This document shows positions 44,701 through 54,122 of a DNA stretch of 64,000 bases, one piece after another. The translations under genes were made by a program, and so were the position numbers. Within the stretch, counting starts at the first letter, position 1. Every line of letters begins with the position of its first letter. The DNA comes from Sinonovacula constricta (Eukaryota > Mollusca > Bivalvia > Cardiida > Solecurtidae), in assembly GCA_007844125.1 (NCBI GenBank), contig CM017555.1, forward strand, positions 26,775,624 to 26,839,623. Reading direction: 5' to 3'. The notes beneath the pieces were generated by a model. The model saw only the letters and a list, made by a program, of their open reading frames with translations, was not told the DNA's origin and did no database searches.

Positions 44701-44706
44701 TGCCAT
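33943..44706 (-). CDS. DDX54: DDX54 (Dbp10-type) ATP-dependent RNA helicase, exons 1-7, 3' part not found
   Basis: Seven - strand exons: 44392-44706, 40803-40935, 39123-39193, 38240-38428, 37719-37768, 37035-37076 and 33943-34038, all with AG/GT and consistent phases. They give about 299 residues. After a Lys-rich N-terminus come [26 protein letters not shown] (Q motif), [11 protein letters not shown] (motif I), SPTRELAIQ (Ia), LGGDRMEDQF, IIIATPGR (Ib) and VVFDEADR (motif II, DEAD). The order and wording match DDX54/Dbp10, a nucleolar helicase for 60S ribosomal subunit maturation. Motifs III-VI, the DBP10CT domain and all later exons are missing from the window. Either a very long last intron continues past position 1, or this is a 3'-truncated duplicate or assembly break. 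No damage is seen in the exons present. Confidence 0.9.
34112..34270 (-). repeat. tRNA-like SINE, family 2
   Basis: Blocks TGTCTGGGTAGAACCACCGC, CAAGTCAGCTAAAACACCTT and CGGGACTCAAACCC match the copies at 17706 and 20455. It lies in DDX54 intron 6. Confidence 0.6.
34430..34891 (+). repeat. Bivalve interspersed repeat, left part (interrupted)
   Basis: Opens ACAAGAGAGCCATGATGGCA and contains repeated units with GTGAAGATTGGGCCATAAAT and GTGGCCTCTAGCATGTT, spaced about 130 bp. It is interrupted at 34892 by a TTAA-flanked element and resumes at 36447. Confidence 0.65.
35461..35533. repeat. (TA)n microsatellite 1
   Basis: About 70 bp of pure TA. The Tyr-Ile frame on the - strand is an artefact of it. 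Confidence 0.95.
35669..35756. repeat. (TA)n microsatellite 2
   Basis: About 85 bp of TA with one interruption (ATACATATA) near the end, in the second copy of the triplicated block. Confidence 0.95.
36447..36975 (+). repeat. Bivalve interspersed repeat, right part
   Basis: Continues the 34430-34891 element: units with TGGTGAAGTTTGGGCCATAA, GTGGCCCCTAGCATGTTCAC and GACCTACTTTTTGACCCC. It closes with CTAAAGGACGTTGTCCTCAG. The right end pairs loosely with its own left end (GAGGACAA / TTGTCCTC). Confidence 0.65.
37035..37076 (-). CDS. DDX54: DDX54 exon 6
   Basis: 42 nt micro-exon, acceptor attacag, donor gtaag. Reads [13 protein letters not shown], completing the split Arg and leaving a split Ile codon that the next exon finishes exactly. 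Confidence 0.85.
37195..37315 (-). repeat. tRNA-like SINE fragment, family 2
   Basis: GCACACCGCAGTCAGCTGGA then AGACCTTCCC and GAGGCTATGAAGTC. It is divergent and lies in DDX54 intron 5. Confidence 0.5.
37719..37768 (-). CDS. DDX54: DDX54 exon 5
   Basis: 50 nt, acceptor tttaag, donor gttagt. Reads [16 protein letters not shown] and then a split Arg codon; this is the GG-containing block between motifs Ia and Ib. Confidence 0.85.
38240..38428 (-). CDS. DDX54: DDX54 exon 4: motifs I and Ia
   Basis: 189 nt (63 codons, phase 0-0). Contains [19 protein letters not shown] (Walker A/motif I) and [15 protein letters not shown] (motif Ia), intact. Confidence 0.95.
39123..39193 (-). CDS. DDX54: DDX54 exon 3: Q motif
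   Basis: 71 nt, acceptor tgtag, donor AAG|gtatg. Reads [19 protein letters not shown] then IQRK, the Q-motif region that contacts adenine in DEAD-box helicases. Confidence 0.9.
40188..40370 (+). mobile_element. tRNA-like SINE, family 4
   Basis: Head GCGCTTCTGTGCTCTGGTGG then TTAAGACATT (A-box-like), followed by CCTGATTCGATAAATC (B-box-like). The body includes TTCCCAGGTAGTTACAACCT and CTGGTTCTAACCAGG. Single copy in the window, in DDX54 intron 2. Confidence 0.5.
40803..40935 (-). CDS. DDX54: DDX54 exon 2
   Basis: 133 nt, acceptor ctag, donor ATGG|gtaagc, phase 0 to 1. An acidic Ser/Asp stretch ([15 protein letters not shown]), then [14 protein letters not shown], the conserved lead-in to the Q motif in DDX54. 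Confidence 0.85.
40936..44391. other. DDX54 intron 1, nothing coding
   Basis: AT-rich. Near 43160-43252 it carries ATATATTGTGGTATGTATTG-like repeats ending GTATCGTGACAGCCCTA, which resembles one end of a hAT-type MITE (TAGGGCTGTCACGATAC reversed). The other end was not found. Confidence 0.45.
44392..44706 (-). CDS. DDX54: DDX54 exon 1: Lys-rich N-terminal extension
   Basis: 105 codons, phase 0, donor GCTCAG|gtatg. Starts [20 protein letters not shown] and is very basic, with an acidic end ([16 protein letters not shown]), as expected for a nucleolar protein. An in-frame ATG 14 codons upstream (44748) is an alternative start; the inner one was preferred because of its MAKK start. Confidence 0.75.
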
Positions 44707-44850
44707 ACTGGGAGTTCTTTGTGTTAATATACTTTTTAAAATTGACACAAACGAGCCATAGACATATAGTGAACGAACCGATAAACGTGTTAGACGGGCG
44801 CGGCCATATTGAAACTAGCGTGTAGTTTCAGACGCAAGCTGTGATTTCAA
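44707..44850 (-). promoter_or_regulatory. Presumed DDX54 promoter region
   Basis: The stretch upstream of the DDX54 start is the most CpG-dense of its neighbourhood (GACGGGCGCGGCCATATTGA). It contains GGCCATATT, a YY1-like match often seen at housekeeping promoters, and a palindrome GAAACTAGCGTGTAGTTTC at 44811-44829. No TATA box is seen. Location is the main evidence; function is inferred. Confidence 0.4.
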
Positions 44851-45104
44851 CGATTTATTTTACGGACCGTGCGATTGACCAATCTACACTGTACAATTCA
44901 TACGTTATATGCCGACAATGACATAAATGTGCTGACCAAAGACTCACAATTCATGTCTATGAATCTTACTATTACTGGTATATCTACATATTCTGTCTTT
45001 TCAATAAGCATGTACTCTCATAAGAAAAATGTGCATGCTGATACTATTTTCCGGTTAGTAAAAATGTGTAAATCATATACCTTACCATGTTCGTAGTGTT
45101 AATA

Positions 45105-45126
45105 CAATAATAATAATAATAATTTA

Positions 45127-45220
<94 letters not shown>

Positions 45221-45222
45221 GT
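45105..45222. repeat. (AAT)n microsatellite
   Basis: About 115 bp of AAT repeats with a few interruptions, immediately upstream of the first Penelope-like copy. The poly-Tyr frame on the - strand is an artefact. Confidence 0.95.
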
Positions 45223-45239
45223 AAATCTTTAGTATTCTA

Positions 45240-47612
45240 TCTTTACGCAAGCGCAAACGCCGATCTCATGGAATTAGAAAAAAATCATAATCTTAAACGC
45301 AGATTTAGGAAAAATGTTTCTATTCAAGATCTGAACACACTTTATATTCGATCTGGTATTCATGACTTACTTTGTACAGTTACAAATCTACCTTTGAAAT
45401 CACTAGTTATTTTGGACAATGAGGCAGATAAAAAATATTTACGTACTCATCCTTTATATGAGGTGGCTTCCATCATTCAAAAGTATACTACCCATGCTTG
45501 AAGACCTCATATTGATAAACAGTCTCAACACAAACGACATTTCATGAAATTAAATACATTAATAAAGGGATTGACTTTATCGACTTACCCAGTATCTTTC
45601 GGGACAAAAATATCATCAATAAAATCCCCAGTTACTTCGAAAACAAAGAAAACCCAATGATTTGTTATAAGTACAAAAAACCCATTAGAGGTCTTATTTT
45701 TAATTACAACCAGACTGTAGCAGACCTTAACCTGAAAGATCCTTCTCAAGATTCTTGTAACTGTTCAACTTCACCTTTCTGTTATTTACCTTCTGGCCAT
45801 ATCATTACTGGGGATTTAAACATCGTCGATAACTATAAATTAAGAAAATTACTCTTTAAGGGTCCGAAATATCGCCTGCCTGATGAAATAGATTTTGACC
45901 TTTGTTGCAATGAAATAGCTGATGCAATTAATCTGTTTGCCGATCGCTGGTGTAAAAGAGAAAACACGGATACAGTAGCACTCAATACTTGGAAGAAAAC
46001 CATTTTTAAGATCGCGTTAAATTCTACTGCTCCCATCCTTCTAGTTTACCTAAGAAACCTTTTTATCACTTAAAACATCTAAAACAGTCCTTTCAGAATA
46101 TTCACGATAAATTTGTACTTGTACCGGTAGACAAAGCTTCAAACAACATATTTTTTGTCTGACGAATATATTACAATAATGTACTGAGTGCTGAGTTATC
46201 CAACACCAGTTCTTACTCTAGCTCCGACCTTGACTTTCAGACAGTCATTGACAAACACAAACAGATATTGCATAATTTTAATATCAAAATAGAATCTAAA
46301 CAAGAAAAACTTCCTTCACTGTACTGCACTGTACTGTCCTAAGCTTCACAAAACACCATACAAGTCACGATTCATAGCTAATGCCAGCTCTAGCACCACC
46401 ACTCAATTATCTAAACTACTCTCGTCTTGCCTTACAGCCGTTCGCAATCACGTAGTTAAATATTGTGAAAAAGTGTATGAAAATTCAGGAATTAACATTT
46501 TTTGGCCTATAAAAAATTCTTCAGAAGTCTTGGACAAGTTTCGTACTTTAAACTTTCATTGCTCTGCAGTTAATACTTACAATTTCTCTACGCTGTACAC
46601 TTCTTTACCTCATGATTTAATTAAGACCAAATTGATTGCTCTTATTGAGAAAACATTTGCTCGAGAGCAACGTCTATATATTGCATGTCATGAAAGTAAT
46701 TCATTTTTTACCAACACTTTCTTAGAAAAGTTTACTATGTGGACTTGCGCGGATGTTTGTGAAGCTTTACGTTTCCTCTTAGACAATATTTACATAAAAT
46801 GCGGTGACACTTTATTTAGACAAGTAATTGGTATTCCTATGGGAACCAACTGTGCACCATTGATTGCAGATTTGTTTTTATACTGCTTTGAACCTGATTT
46901 CATGTTAACTTTATCCCCTTCTAACCAAAGCCACATTTTAGAGGCTTTCAACTTAACCTCACGCTTTCTTGACGATATTCTTACTATAGATAATCCTTTC
47001 TTTTCTCAAATGATCCATCTGATTTACCCTCCAGAACTTACCCTTAATAAAGCAAATAACTGACATTTAAATGCAGCATTTCTAGATATTGAGATCGCGA
47101 TTTCCAATGACAACGTCTCTACTAAAATCTATGACAAGAGAGATGATTTCAACTTTAGTATTGTGAATTATCCATACCTTGACGGTGATTCACCTCGTGC
47201 TACCTCTTATGGTATTTACATATCACAACTTACAAGGTTTGCACGAGTTTGTACTAAAGTAGAAGATTTCAATGCTAGAAACCTGTTTATTTCTTCTAAA
47301 CTGTTACAGCAAGGCTTTCGTTTTCATAAATTAAGAAGGGCGTTTTCAAAATTATTTCACCGCAATGGTTTTATTGCTTCTACGTATAACAGCAGTATGA
47401 AAACACTGATGCAGAAAGGCATAAGCCATCCTGCATTTTATGGAAATGTTTTATACAAGTTAAAGAAAATTAAGGGTCTCAATAACTTTTCTGACCACTT
47501 TACAAAACTTATCAGAAAATGTATTGCAGACGGTTACAACCCGGGAAATCTTCGTTGTACTGCATTGCTTGCAATTGACCCTTTTACAGTCAAGAACTTG
47601 CATTGCTTTTAA
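45240..47612 (+). pseudogene. Penelope-like retroelement, copy A (broken)
   Basis: Pieces in order on the + strand: N-terminal part (45241-45501, IQDLNTLYIRSGIHDLL), a GHIITGDLNIVDNYKLR block with CSTSPFCYLPS (45657-46073), KFVLVPVDKASNNIFFV (about 46107-46160), then the reverse transcriptase core (46473-47063). The core has NFSTLYTSLPHDLI, IGIPMGTNCAPLIADLFLY (motif B region) and RFLDDILTI (catalytic DD). After a TGA at 47061, the RT thumb continues in frame to 47612 (KIYDKRDDFNFSIVNYPYL, YISQLTRFAR). The pattern fits Penelope-like elements lacking a recognisable GIY-YIG nuclease. Breaks: stops or frameshifts near 45501, 45650, 46073-46470 and 47061. Not functional. Confidence 0.75.
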
Positions 47613-48735
47613 ATTACACGATGACCGGACAGGTCGTTGAGACTATATGAAAACAGTGACTTAAAGCCATATTTGGATAGTTACTGTTGGAATTCTTGTC
47701 TCTTCATCTCTCCAGTCGTGCCCTATATAGGTGAGACAACTTGAGCAGTCTCCATACCCTTTACGTGAGATTGCACAGTAGGTATAACATCGGGATTTTT
47801 AGTACCTTTCTTACATATAATATGCCAACTGCGGATAAATCCTCGGCTTTTCATGAACTGTTTTTTTAACTTATTAGCTCTTAACAATACTACGTTTTAT
47901 TTTGTTCGTAGGTTGTTTTCTTAATTTCGTTGTGTTGTTGTTGTTTTTTTTCGTATTTTTTACATTTTACTTTTGACACTTTTAGAACATGATGTCATGG
48001 AATTATATGCCATATTTAAATTGATCTTGTTATATATCAGCGCTTGGGCTGTTTTATTTGTTCTTATAATATATCAGCGCTTGTGCTGTTTTATTTGTTC
48101 TTATAATATCTTATAATGTATCAGCGCTTGGGCTGTTTTATTTGTTCCTATAATATCTCATAATATATCAGCGCATGGGCTGTTTTATTTCGAACTGATC
48201 TCTCGTTTGGGATTTTTGTTTTTACGTTGCCGAGGATTTTATCTACTGTACATACTGTACATATGTTTATTGTTTATTTTGTCGCTAGTTGTAATGTATG
48301 TACATAAGTTCATTGTATTTGTTTTAACTCCCGATGCAGGTGCTTACTGTTAGTTGTTTCACTTTGACGGGATGTTGTTATTTACACTGTTTGTTTGCTA
48401 GAAAAACCTTCAGGAAGTGGGAGGTTGGAGCGCTCCATAAACCAGGTTCAAGCACCCCAGTTGACCCTTTTGCCGACTGACCGTTCCAAGGCGGTAACTG
48501 ATGGTTTTTCTTTATGTGTGTTATGTCTCGTCTCTGTGTTTTTTTTCACATTTGCATTTATCTTGTTTGCCTTTGTCTACTGGTAGGTAAAATTTAAATA
48601 TCTGTTAAGAGTTTTGATAGGACCTTTTCTTATTTACTTATGTCTTTCTGCATAAGTGTTTTCATACTGCTATTATACTTAGAAGCAATAAAACCATTGC
48701 GGTGAAAATAATTTTGAAAATGCCTTTCTTAATTT
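47613..48735 (+). repeat. 3' region of Penelope-like copy A
   Basis: Non-coding. About 47880-48650 is directly repeated at 50410-51045. Shared landmarks are ACAATACTACGTTTTATTTT, ATAATATATCAGCGCTTG, GATGCAGGTGCTTACTGTT, CAAACCAGGT or CACCCCAGTTG blocks, CCGACTGACCGTTCCAAGGC and GATAGGACCTTTTCTTATTT. Within it, a unit with TATATCAGCGCTTGGGCTGT occurs four times at about 48035-48185. It behaves like the pseudo-LTR of Penelope-like elements. Confidence 0.65.
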
Positions 48736-50417
48736 ATGAAAACGAAAGCCTTGCTGTAACAGTTTAGAAGAAATAAACAGGTTTCTAGCATTGAAATATT
48801 CTACTTTAGTACAAACTAGTGCAAACCTTGTAAGTTGTGATACTAAATACTAAAGTTGAAGTCATCTCTCTTGTCATAGATTTTAGTAGAGACGTTGTCA
48901 ATGGAAATATTGATCTCAATGTCTAGAAATGCTGCATTTAAATGTCAGTTATTTGCTTTATTAAGGGTAAGTTCTGGAGGGTAAATCAAATGGATCATTT
49001 GAGAAAAGAAAGGATTATCTATAGTTAGAATATCGTCAAGATAGCGTGACGTTAAATTGAAAGCTTCTATAATGTGGCTTTGGTTTGAAGGGGATAAAGT
49101 TAACATGAAATCAGGTTCAAAGCAGTATAAAAACAAATCTGCAATTAATGGTGCACAGTTGGTTCTCATAGGAATACCAATTACTTGTCTAAATAAAGTG
49201 TCACCGCATTTTATGTAAATATTGTCTAATAGAAAACGTAAAGCTTCACAAACATCCGTGCAAGTCCACATAGTAAACTTTTCTAAGAAAGTGTTGGTAA
49301 AAAATGAATTAATTTCATGACATGCATTATATAGACGTTGCTCTCGAGCAAATGTTTTCTCAATAAGAGCAATCAATTTGGTCTTAATTAAATTCTTAAT
49401 TAAATCATGAGGTAAAAAGTGTACAGCGTAGAGAAATCGTAAACTGCAGAGCAATGAAAGTTTAAAGTACGAAACTTGTCCAAGACTTCTGAAGAATTTT
49501 TTATAGACCAAAAAATGTTAATTCCTGAATTTTCATACACTTTTTCACAATATTTAACTAAGTGATTGCGAACGGCTGTAAGACATGACGTAAGTAGTTT
49601 AGATATGTGAGTGGTGGTGCTAGAGCTGGCATTAGCTATGAATCGTGACTTGTGTTTTGTGAAGCTTAGGAATCCAGTACAGTGAAGGAAGTTTTTCTTG
49701 TTTAGATTCTATTTTGATATTAAAATTATGCAATATCTGTTTGTGTTTGTCAATGACTGTCTGAAAGTCAAGGTTGGAGCTAGAGTAAGAACTGGTGGTG
49801 GATAACTCAGCACTCAGTACATTATTGTAATGTAGTCGTCAGACAAAAATTATGTTGTTTGAAGCTTTGTCTGCAGGTACAAGTACAAATTTATCGTGAA
49901 TATTCTGAAAGGACTGTATTAGATGTTTTAAGTGATAAAAAGGTTTCTTAGGTAAACTAGAAGGATGGGAGCGGTAGAACTTAACGCGATTTTTATTATC
50001 TTAAAAAATGGCTTTCTTCCAAGTATTAAGTGCTACTGTACCCGTGTTTTCTCTCTTACACCAGCGATCGGCAAACAGATTAATTGCATCAGCTATTTCT
50101 TTGCAACAAAGGTCAAAATCTATTTCATCAGGCAGGTGATATTTCGGACCCTTAAAGAGTAATTTTCTCAATTTATAGTCATCGATGATGTTTAAATCCC
50201 CAGTAATGATATGGCCAGAAGGTAAATAACAGAAAGGTGAAGTTGAACAGATACAAGAATCTTGAGAAGGGTCATTTAGGTTAAGGTCTGCTACTGTTTG
50301 GTTGTAATTAAAAATAAGACCTCTAATGGGTTTTTTGTGCTTATAACAAATCATTGGGTTTTCTTTGTTTTCGAAGTAACTGGGGATTTTATTGATGATG
50401 GTATTAACTCTAAACAA
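48735..50417 (-). pseudogene. Penelope-like retroelement, copy B, inverted and broken
   Basis: It reads opposite to copy A and is nearly identical over the shared part: GHIITGDLNIIDDYKLR (about 50170-50220), the RT core 48945-49511 with LFRQVIGIPMRTNCAP (Gly to Arg in motif B) and RYLDDILTI, and the same TGA at the same codon near 48945. A 12-bp insertion doubles HDLIKNLIKTK. It lacks both the N-terminal piece and the last part of the thumb, and begins and ends abruptly against + strand 3' regions. Two inverted copies about 1.1 kb apart could fold into a hairpin. Confidence 0.75.
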
Positions 50418-51045
50418 TACTACGTTTTATTTTGTTGATTTGGGTTGTTTTCTAAAATTCTATGATTTCTTTCGAAATTTTACATTTCACTTTTGACACT
50501 TTTGGCATATGACGTCATGGCATTGTATGACGTCATTATATTGTTCTTATAATATATCAGCGCTTGTACTGCAAGCAGTAATAAAGCTTTATTTCTTTTT
50601 TGAAACTACTCTTTCATTTTGGAATTTTTAGGTTGCCGAGGCTTTTGTCTGCTGTATATACTGTACATATGTTGTTATTTAATTTTATTATTAGTTATTA
50701 TGTATGTACATACGTTCATTATATCTGTTTTAACTACTGATGCAGGTGCTTACTGTTTGTTGTTTCACTTTGACGGGATATTTTTATTTACATTGTTTGT
50801 TTGATAGAAGAACCTTCAGGAAGTGCGAGGTTGGTGCGCTCCACAAACCAGGTTAAAGCACCCCAGTTGGCCCTTTTGCCGACTGACCGTTCCAAGGCGG
50901 TAACATATTTTTTTTCTTTTTGTGTGTTATGTCTCGTCTCTGTGTTTTTTTTGTCACATTTACATTTAGATTGTTTGCCTTTGTCTACAAGTAGATAAAA
51001 TTTAAATATCTGTGAAAACTTTGATAGGACCTTTTCTTATTTACC
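50410..51045 (+). repeat. Second copy of the Penelope-like 3' region (pseudo-LTR)
   Basis: Aligns in direct orientation with 47880-48650 with small gaps: the four-fold TATATCAGCGCTTG unit is reduced to one. It follows the inverted copy B, the complex tandem/inverted layout typical of Penelope-like insertions. Confidence 0.65.
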
Positions 51046-51051
51046 TATTCA

Positions 51052-51372
51052 CACCGTGGAAATGTTTCCGTCAATATTCCAGGTCTAATTATCATACTGG
51101 AAGACCCAATATTAGCATTTTCCCCTGATGGCATTGTTTACTGCAAACATTGTGTTAAATTTCTTCTGGAAATTAAATGTTTATATAAGTATAAACATTT
51201 TCACCCTAAAAATGCATTGAAACTGTCTACTATATGTACTTTAACAGAAGAAGGAGGTTTGCAGCTGAGACATTCCCATGCCTATTTTGCTCGGGTCCAA
51301 GGACAAATGGCGTTTACAGGGCTGAGGAAGTGCATGTTTGTTGGTTATACCCACAAACAAAACCTATGTTAA
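51052..51372 (+). pseudogene. YqaJ-type nuclease fragment (ISL2EU-like transposon second protein)
   Basis: An open frame of about 106 codons reads GLIILEDPILAFSPDGIVYC, then FLLEIKC and YFARVQGQMAFTG followed by FVGYTHKQ. These match YqaJ recombinase/nuclease motifs: ASPDG (Asp), LEIKCP (Glu-x-Lys, here KCL) and QxQMxxTG. YqaJ proteins accompany the transposase in ISL2EU-type PIF/Harbinger-like elements, and a matching transposase lies 0.9 kb away. The fragment has no start codon and ends at TAA (51370-51372), so it is partial. A longer frame in another phase here is a shadow. Confidence 0.65.
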
Positions 51373-51579
51373 CTAAATACAAATGTAGTGCTATTTTTTC
51401 AATACTAATGTATGTGTACATATTCTTAAAATCTTAATTTATCTGAACAAAATTCAACTAGTAAACAAGTGATCAGTTAACCTTAAATAACTGTTAATTC
51501 ATGTTTGTTAACAACACTAATTTCATGTGTTTATACAGAAACTTATTTGCTATCATGAACAAACATCTTTTTTTTAACA

Positions 51580-51670
51580 CAGCAAAGTAAGCATCAGTAT
51601 AAAACTTACAGAACATAGGTTTTGGTTTTGCATTTTGCCAAAACTCATCATCAAAGTCTAGAGGAACTGA
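51580..51670 (-). pseudogene. Possible YqaJ C-terminal piece on the opposite strand
   Basis: On the - strand SVPLDFDDEFWQNAKPKPMF is followed by CKFYTDAYF, resembling the end of YqaJ proteins (FDxxFW...LPKLxxFY). It is opposite to the 51052-51372 piece, implying an inversion or a second copy. The match is short. Confidence 0.35.
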
Positions 51671-52288
51671 ACAGATTCATTATACATTAGTATTGAAAAA
51701 TAGCACTTTTTACTTCCAATTTCACAATATTTTATTGCCTCACTTGATTTTTAAGTATTTAGAGAAACCAAACACAGATAAACATTTATTGCCTTGTTTA
51801 TGAAAAAAACATTATTGCTTTTACATGCACACTAGTCACTTATGTTTTTAATTTTTCATAAGCTGATAACATGACAGTATATATATAATCATGTAATTAG
51901 TGTAAAACAGACAAATAAATGGTAGGGACTGATTACTACGGTACACTTATCAGATTACTAATGTAAACCTGTATAAAGTGCCCAACTCACTGACTGCATT
52001 TAACAGCTGAATGTTTACATTGTTTTGCAATGAGAGTAAATGTAAACTGCACAATTTTATCATATATTTGTATTATCTATTATTGTGTTCAATTACTAAA
52101 TACAAATATGAAATTAAAAAACCAATCTGTTGTTTCTTTATATTTTCTAGAACATATTCAGTAAGAATACTAAAAGGATTGTTGTGAAGAAAGATACACC
52201 AGCTTACTAGTAAGTTGTGAGGTTTGTGTATTCCACAACAGGGAAAATTCAGAAAATGACAATTACAAGTACAGACATGTGAGCAACA

Positions 52289-53204
52289 TTATGGCAGCAT
52301 GTACCTGTATACAAAAGTAGTGTGCTGCAAGAAAAGGCTGCAAGTTACACAAAACTGCAACGATGGTTGTAATTTGGTATAACAAAATCTGTACTTTAAT
52401 GGGAAAAAGCCAGATAGAATTTTAAATGTTTTCATTCTCCTAATTGCTCTTTCAACATGGATTCTAACTGAAGCAATTGACCTTGACCGTTTAAGAGCTT
52501 TAATGCTTAAACATGTACCATGTGAAAAAGCTGGAATATTAAGAGTTGCCTTTTTAGGTAATAACAAATGCCTGGTGTTAAAACCATGGTCAGCCATTAT
52601 GTCATCACATTGTTCAACATAATCTAAGAAGCCAGAAACCTGAACAATCTTAGCATCACTGATAGAGCCTGAATATATATTAGATAGAAAAGTTATGGTT
52701 CCATTTGGAGAAATTCCAACAAGTTGCTTGAATGTGTTGGACTGTTTATAGTTCGACCAGGAAACTTTTTGAGCTGCAGGTCTATGGCTTTTGAACAAAG
52801 TACTCAGTACAGTCTATGACAGCCCTTGTGTGTGTCATTGAAAATCATTATGGTAAATTAGCTTTAACAATATTTTTTGAAGGCCAAATCGGTTGGGGTT
52901 TCAAACATTGGTGAAGTAGATTAGTCCATGAAATAAATATCCTACTAACATGACTAGCAGATAAACCAAAAAGATATGAAACATGTTTATGACCAAATCC
53001 CATTCTTATTCTAACTTAACAAAGTAACATTTCTATAAATGAAGAATCAGTCGTCCTTTTTCTACCTTTAGTTCTGTTGTTTCTATGCACAGATTTAAAT
53101 TTACCATACCATAACTTAAAATGTTGTGCAGCTGGTAAAATCCACTGAACTAACCAATGTAAAAGGCAACAGTAGGCAAACCAGTATAGTGAAAACATAT
53201 ACAA
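52289..53204 (-). pseudogene. DDE_Tnp_4-type (PIF/Harbinger, ISL2EU-like) transposase, broken
   Basis: In order on the - strand: RKRTTDSSFIEMLL, a stop, then FGLSASHVSRIFISWTNLL (helix-turn-helix, about 52915-52975). Next AVIDCTE (first catalytic Asp, about 52820), a frameshift near 52790, then SWSNYKQSNTFKQLVGISPN, IMADHGF (second Asp; DRGF is usual) and RIHVERAIRRMK (catalytic Glu). The three acidic residues survive but at least one stop and one frameshift break the frame. With the THAP domain upstream it forms one former gene. It catalysed cut-and-paste transposition; dead now. Confidence 0.75.
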
Positions 53205-53211
53205 TATTTAC

Positions 53212-53966
53212 CTAAGATATAATTTATAAATTCATTTGATGTGTTGACTGTTTGGGTAGCACATTCTTTAACATTGAGAGAGTCATTGTTGTTTTGGTCT
53301 TCTTCAGATGGAAACAGATCATGGAACATGGGTAAGTTGGTAGAGGTAAAGGCAGATGGGATGTTGTCTTAGTTTGGGCTAAAGTTGATCTTTTGGAACT
53401 GCAGGGACTGTTTGGATTTCTTTGGACGTGGCTGGTGCTGTTTCCAATCTGCAGGGCGTTTCCGTGTAGATGTTAAAGAGTGGGTGGGGTAAATAGCCGG
53501 TACAGGATCAACAGCTCCATCAGGGAAATGCTGAAAACAAATACAACACAGTCCATATTAGACAAAGATTATTATTTAAATATTGACGATTACCGTATGT
53601 AGATTCTATTGTATAAAAAATTCAAACACGTGAAAAAATCATTTTACTATCGAACGTGTAACAAATCTACTAGATCAAAACCATTGCGAAGTCACGAGTT
53701 TGCTATCGATCCCATTGCTGATAAATACACATGCATGTCAATAAATATTAAATAAGAAAAAAAAATGAACAAACGAAGTGATGTTCCTTGATAATGTCAA
53801 CTGACAATCCTGATGCGGCCGACCACATCTTTGAATCCAAGTTTGCACCGCTAAAGAGAGGTTTTGGTGTTGGAAATGGTTTAAAGATAACATCTTCCAT
53901 ATGAGACTTGTGTTTGTAGCGACTATCGCTATTACATGTGCCCCATGAACATCTTTTAGTCACCAT
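53212..53966 (-). pseudogene. THAP domain and linker exons of the same transposase
   Basis: Starts MVTKRCSWGTCNSDSRYKHK at 53966 and continues VIFKPFPTPKP, KMWSAASG and EHHFVCS: the C-x4-C ... C of a THAP zinc finger. The final C-x2-H is split: the reading runs into a T-rich stretch near 53770, while HFPDGAVDPVPA resumes at 53530 after a good acceptor, so an intron with a decayed donor is likely. The linker exon 53212-53530 has one in-frame stop near 53370. THAP domains bind transposon ends in P- and Harbinger-like transposases. Confidence 0.7.
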
Positions 53967-54122
53967 TTTAAGCCGGAACGTCAAAAATGACAGGTCAAAG
54001 TGTAAACTTTGTACCGGGGTCACGTGACAAAATTATTGGAAAAACCAACCCGCGTATTTCCGGGATTTAACTATTGTCAACTGAAAAAAAAACTTTTGAT
54101 AAAGAATTCAAGATATCGGTGG

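Noticed and set aside
45044..45256. Poly-Tyr frame
   Set aside because: Translation of an (AAT)n microsatellite read on the - strand.
47613..48735. A hammerhead ribozyme, as known in some Penelope-like pseudo-LTRs
   Set aside because: No CTGATGA...GAAA core with pairing stems was found in either 3' region; CTGATGG and CTGATGC occur but are not conserved between the two copies.
51234..51437. 67-codon frame starting MYFNRRRR
   Set aside because: The YqaJ-like frame runs through the same bases in another phase and explains them better.
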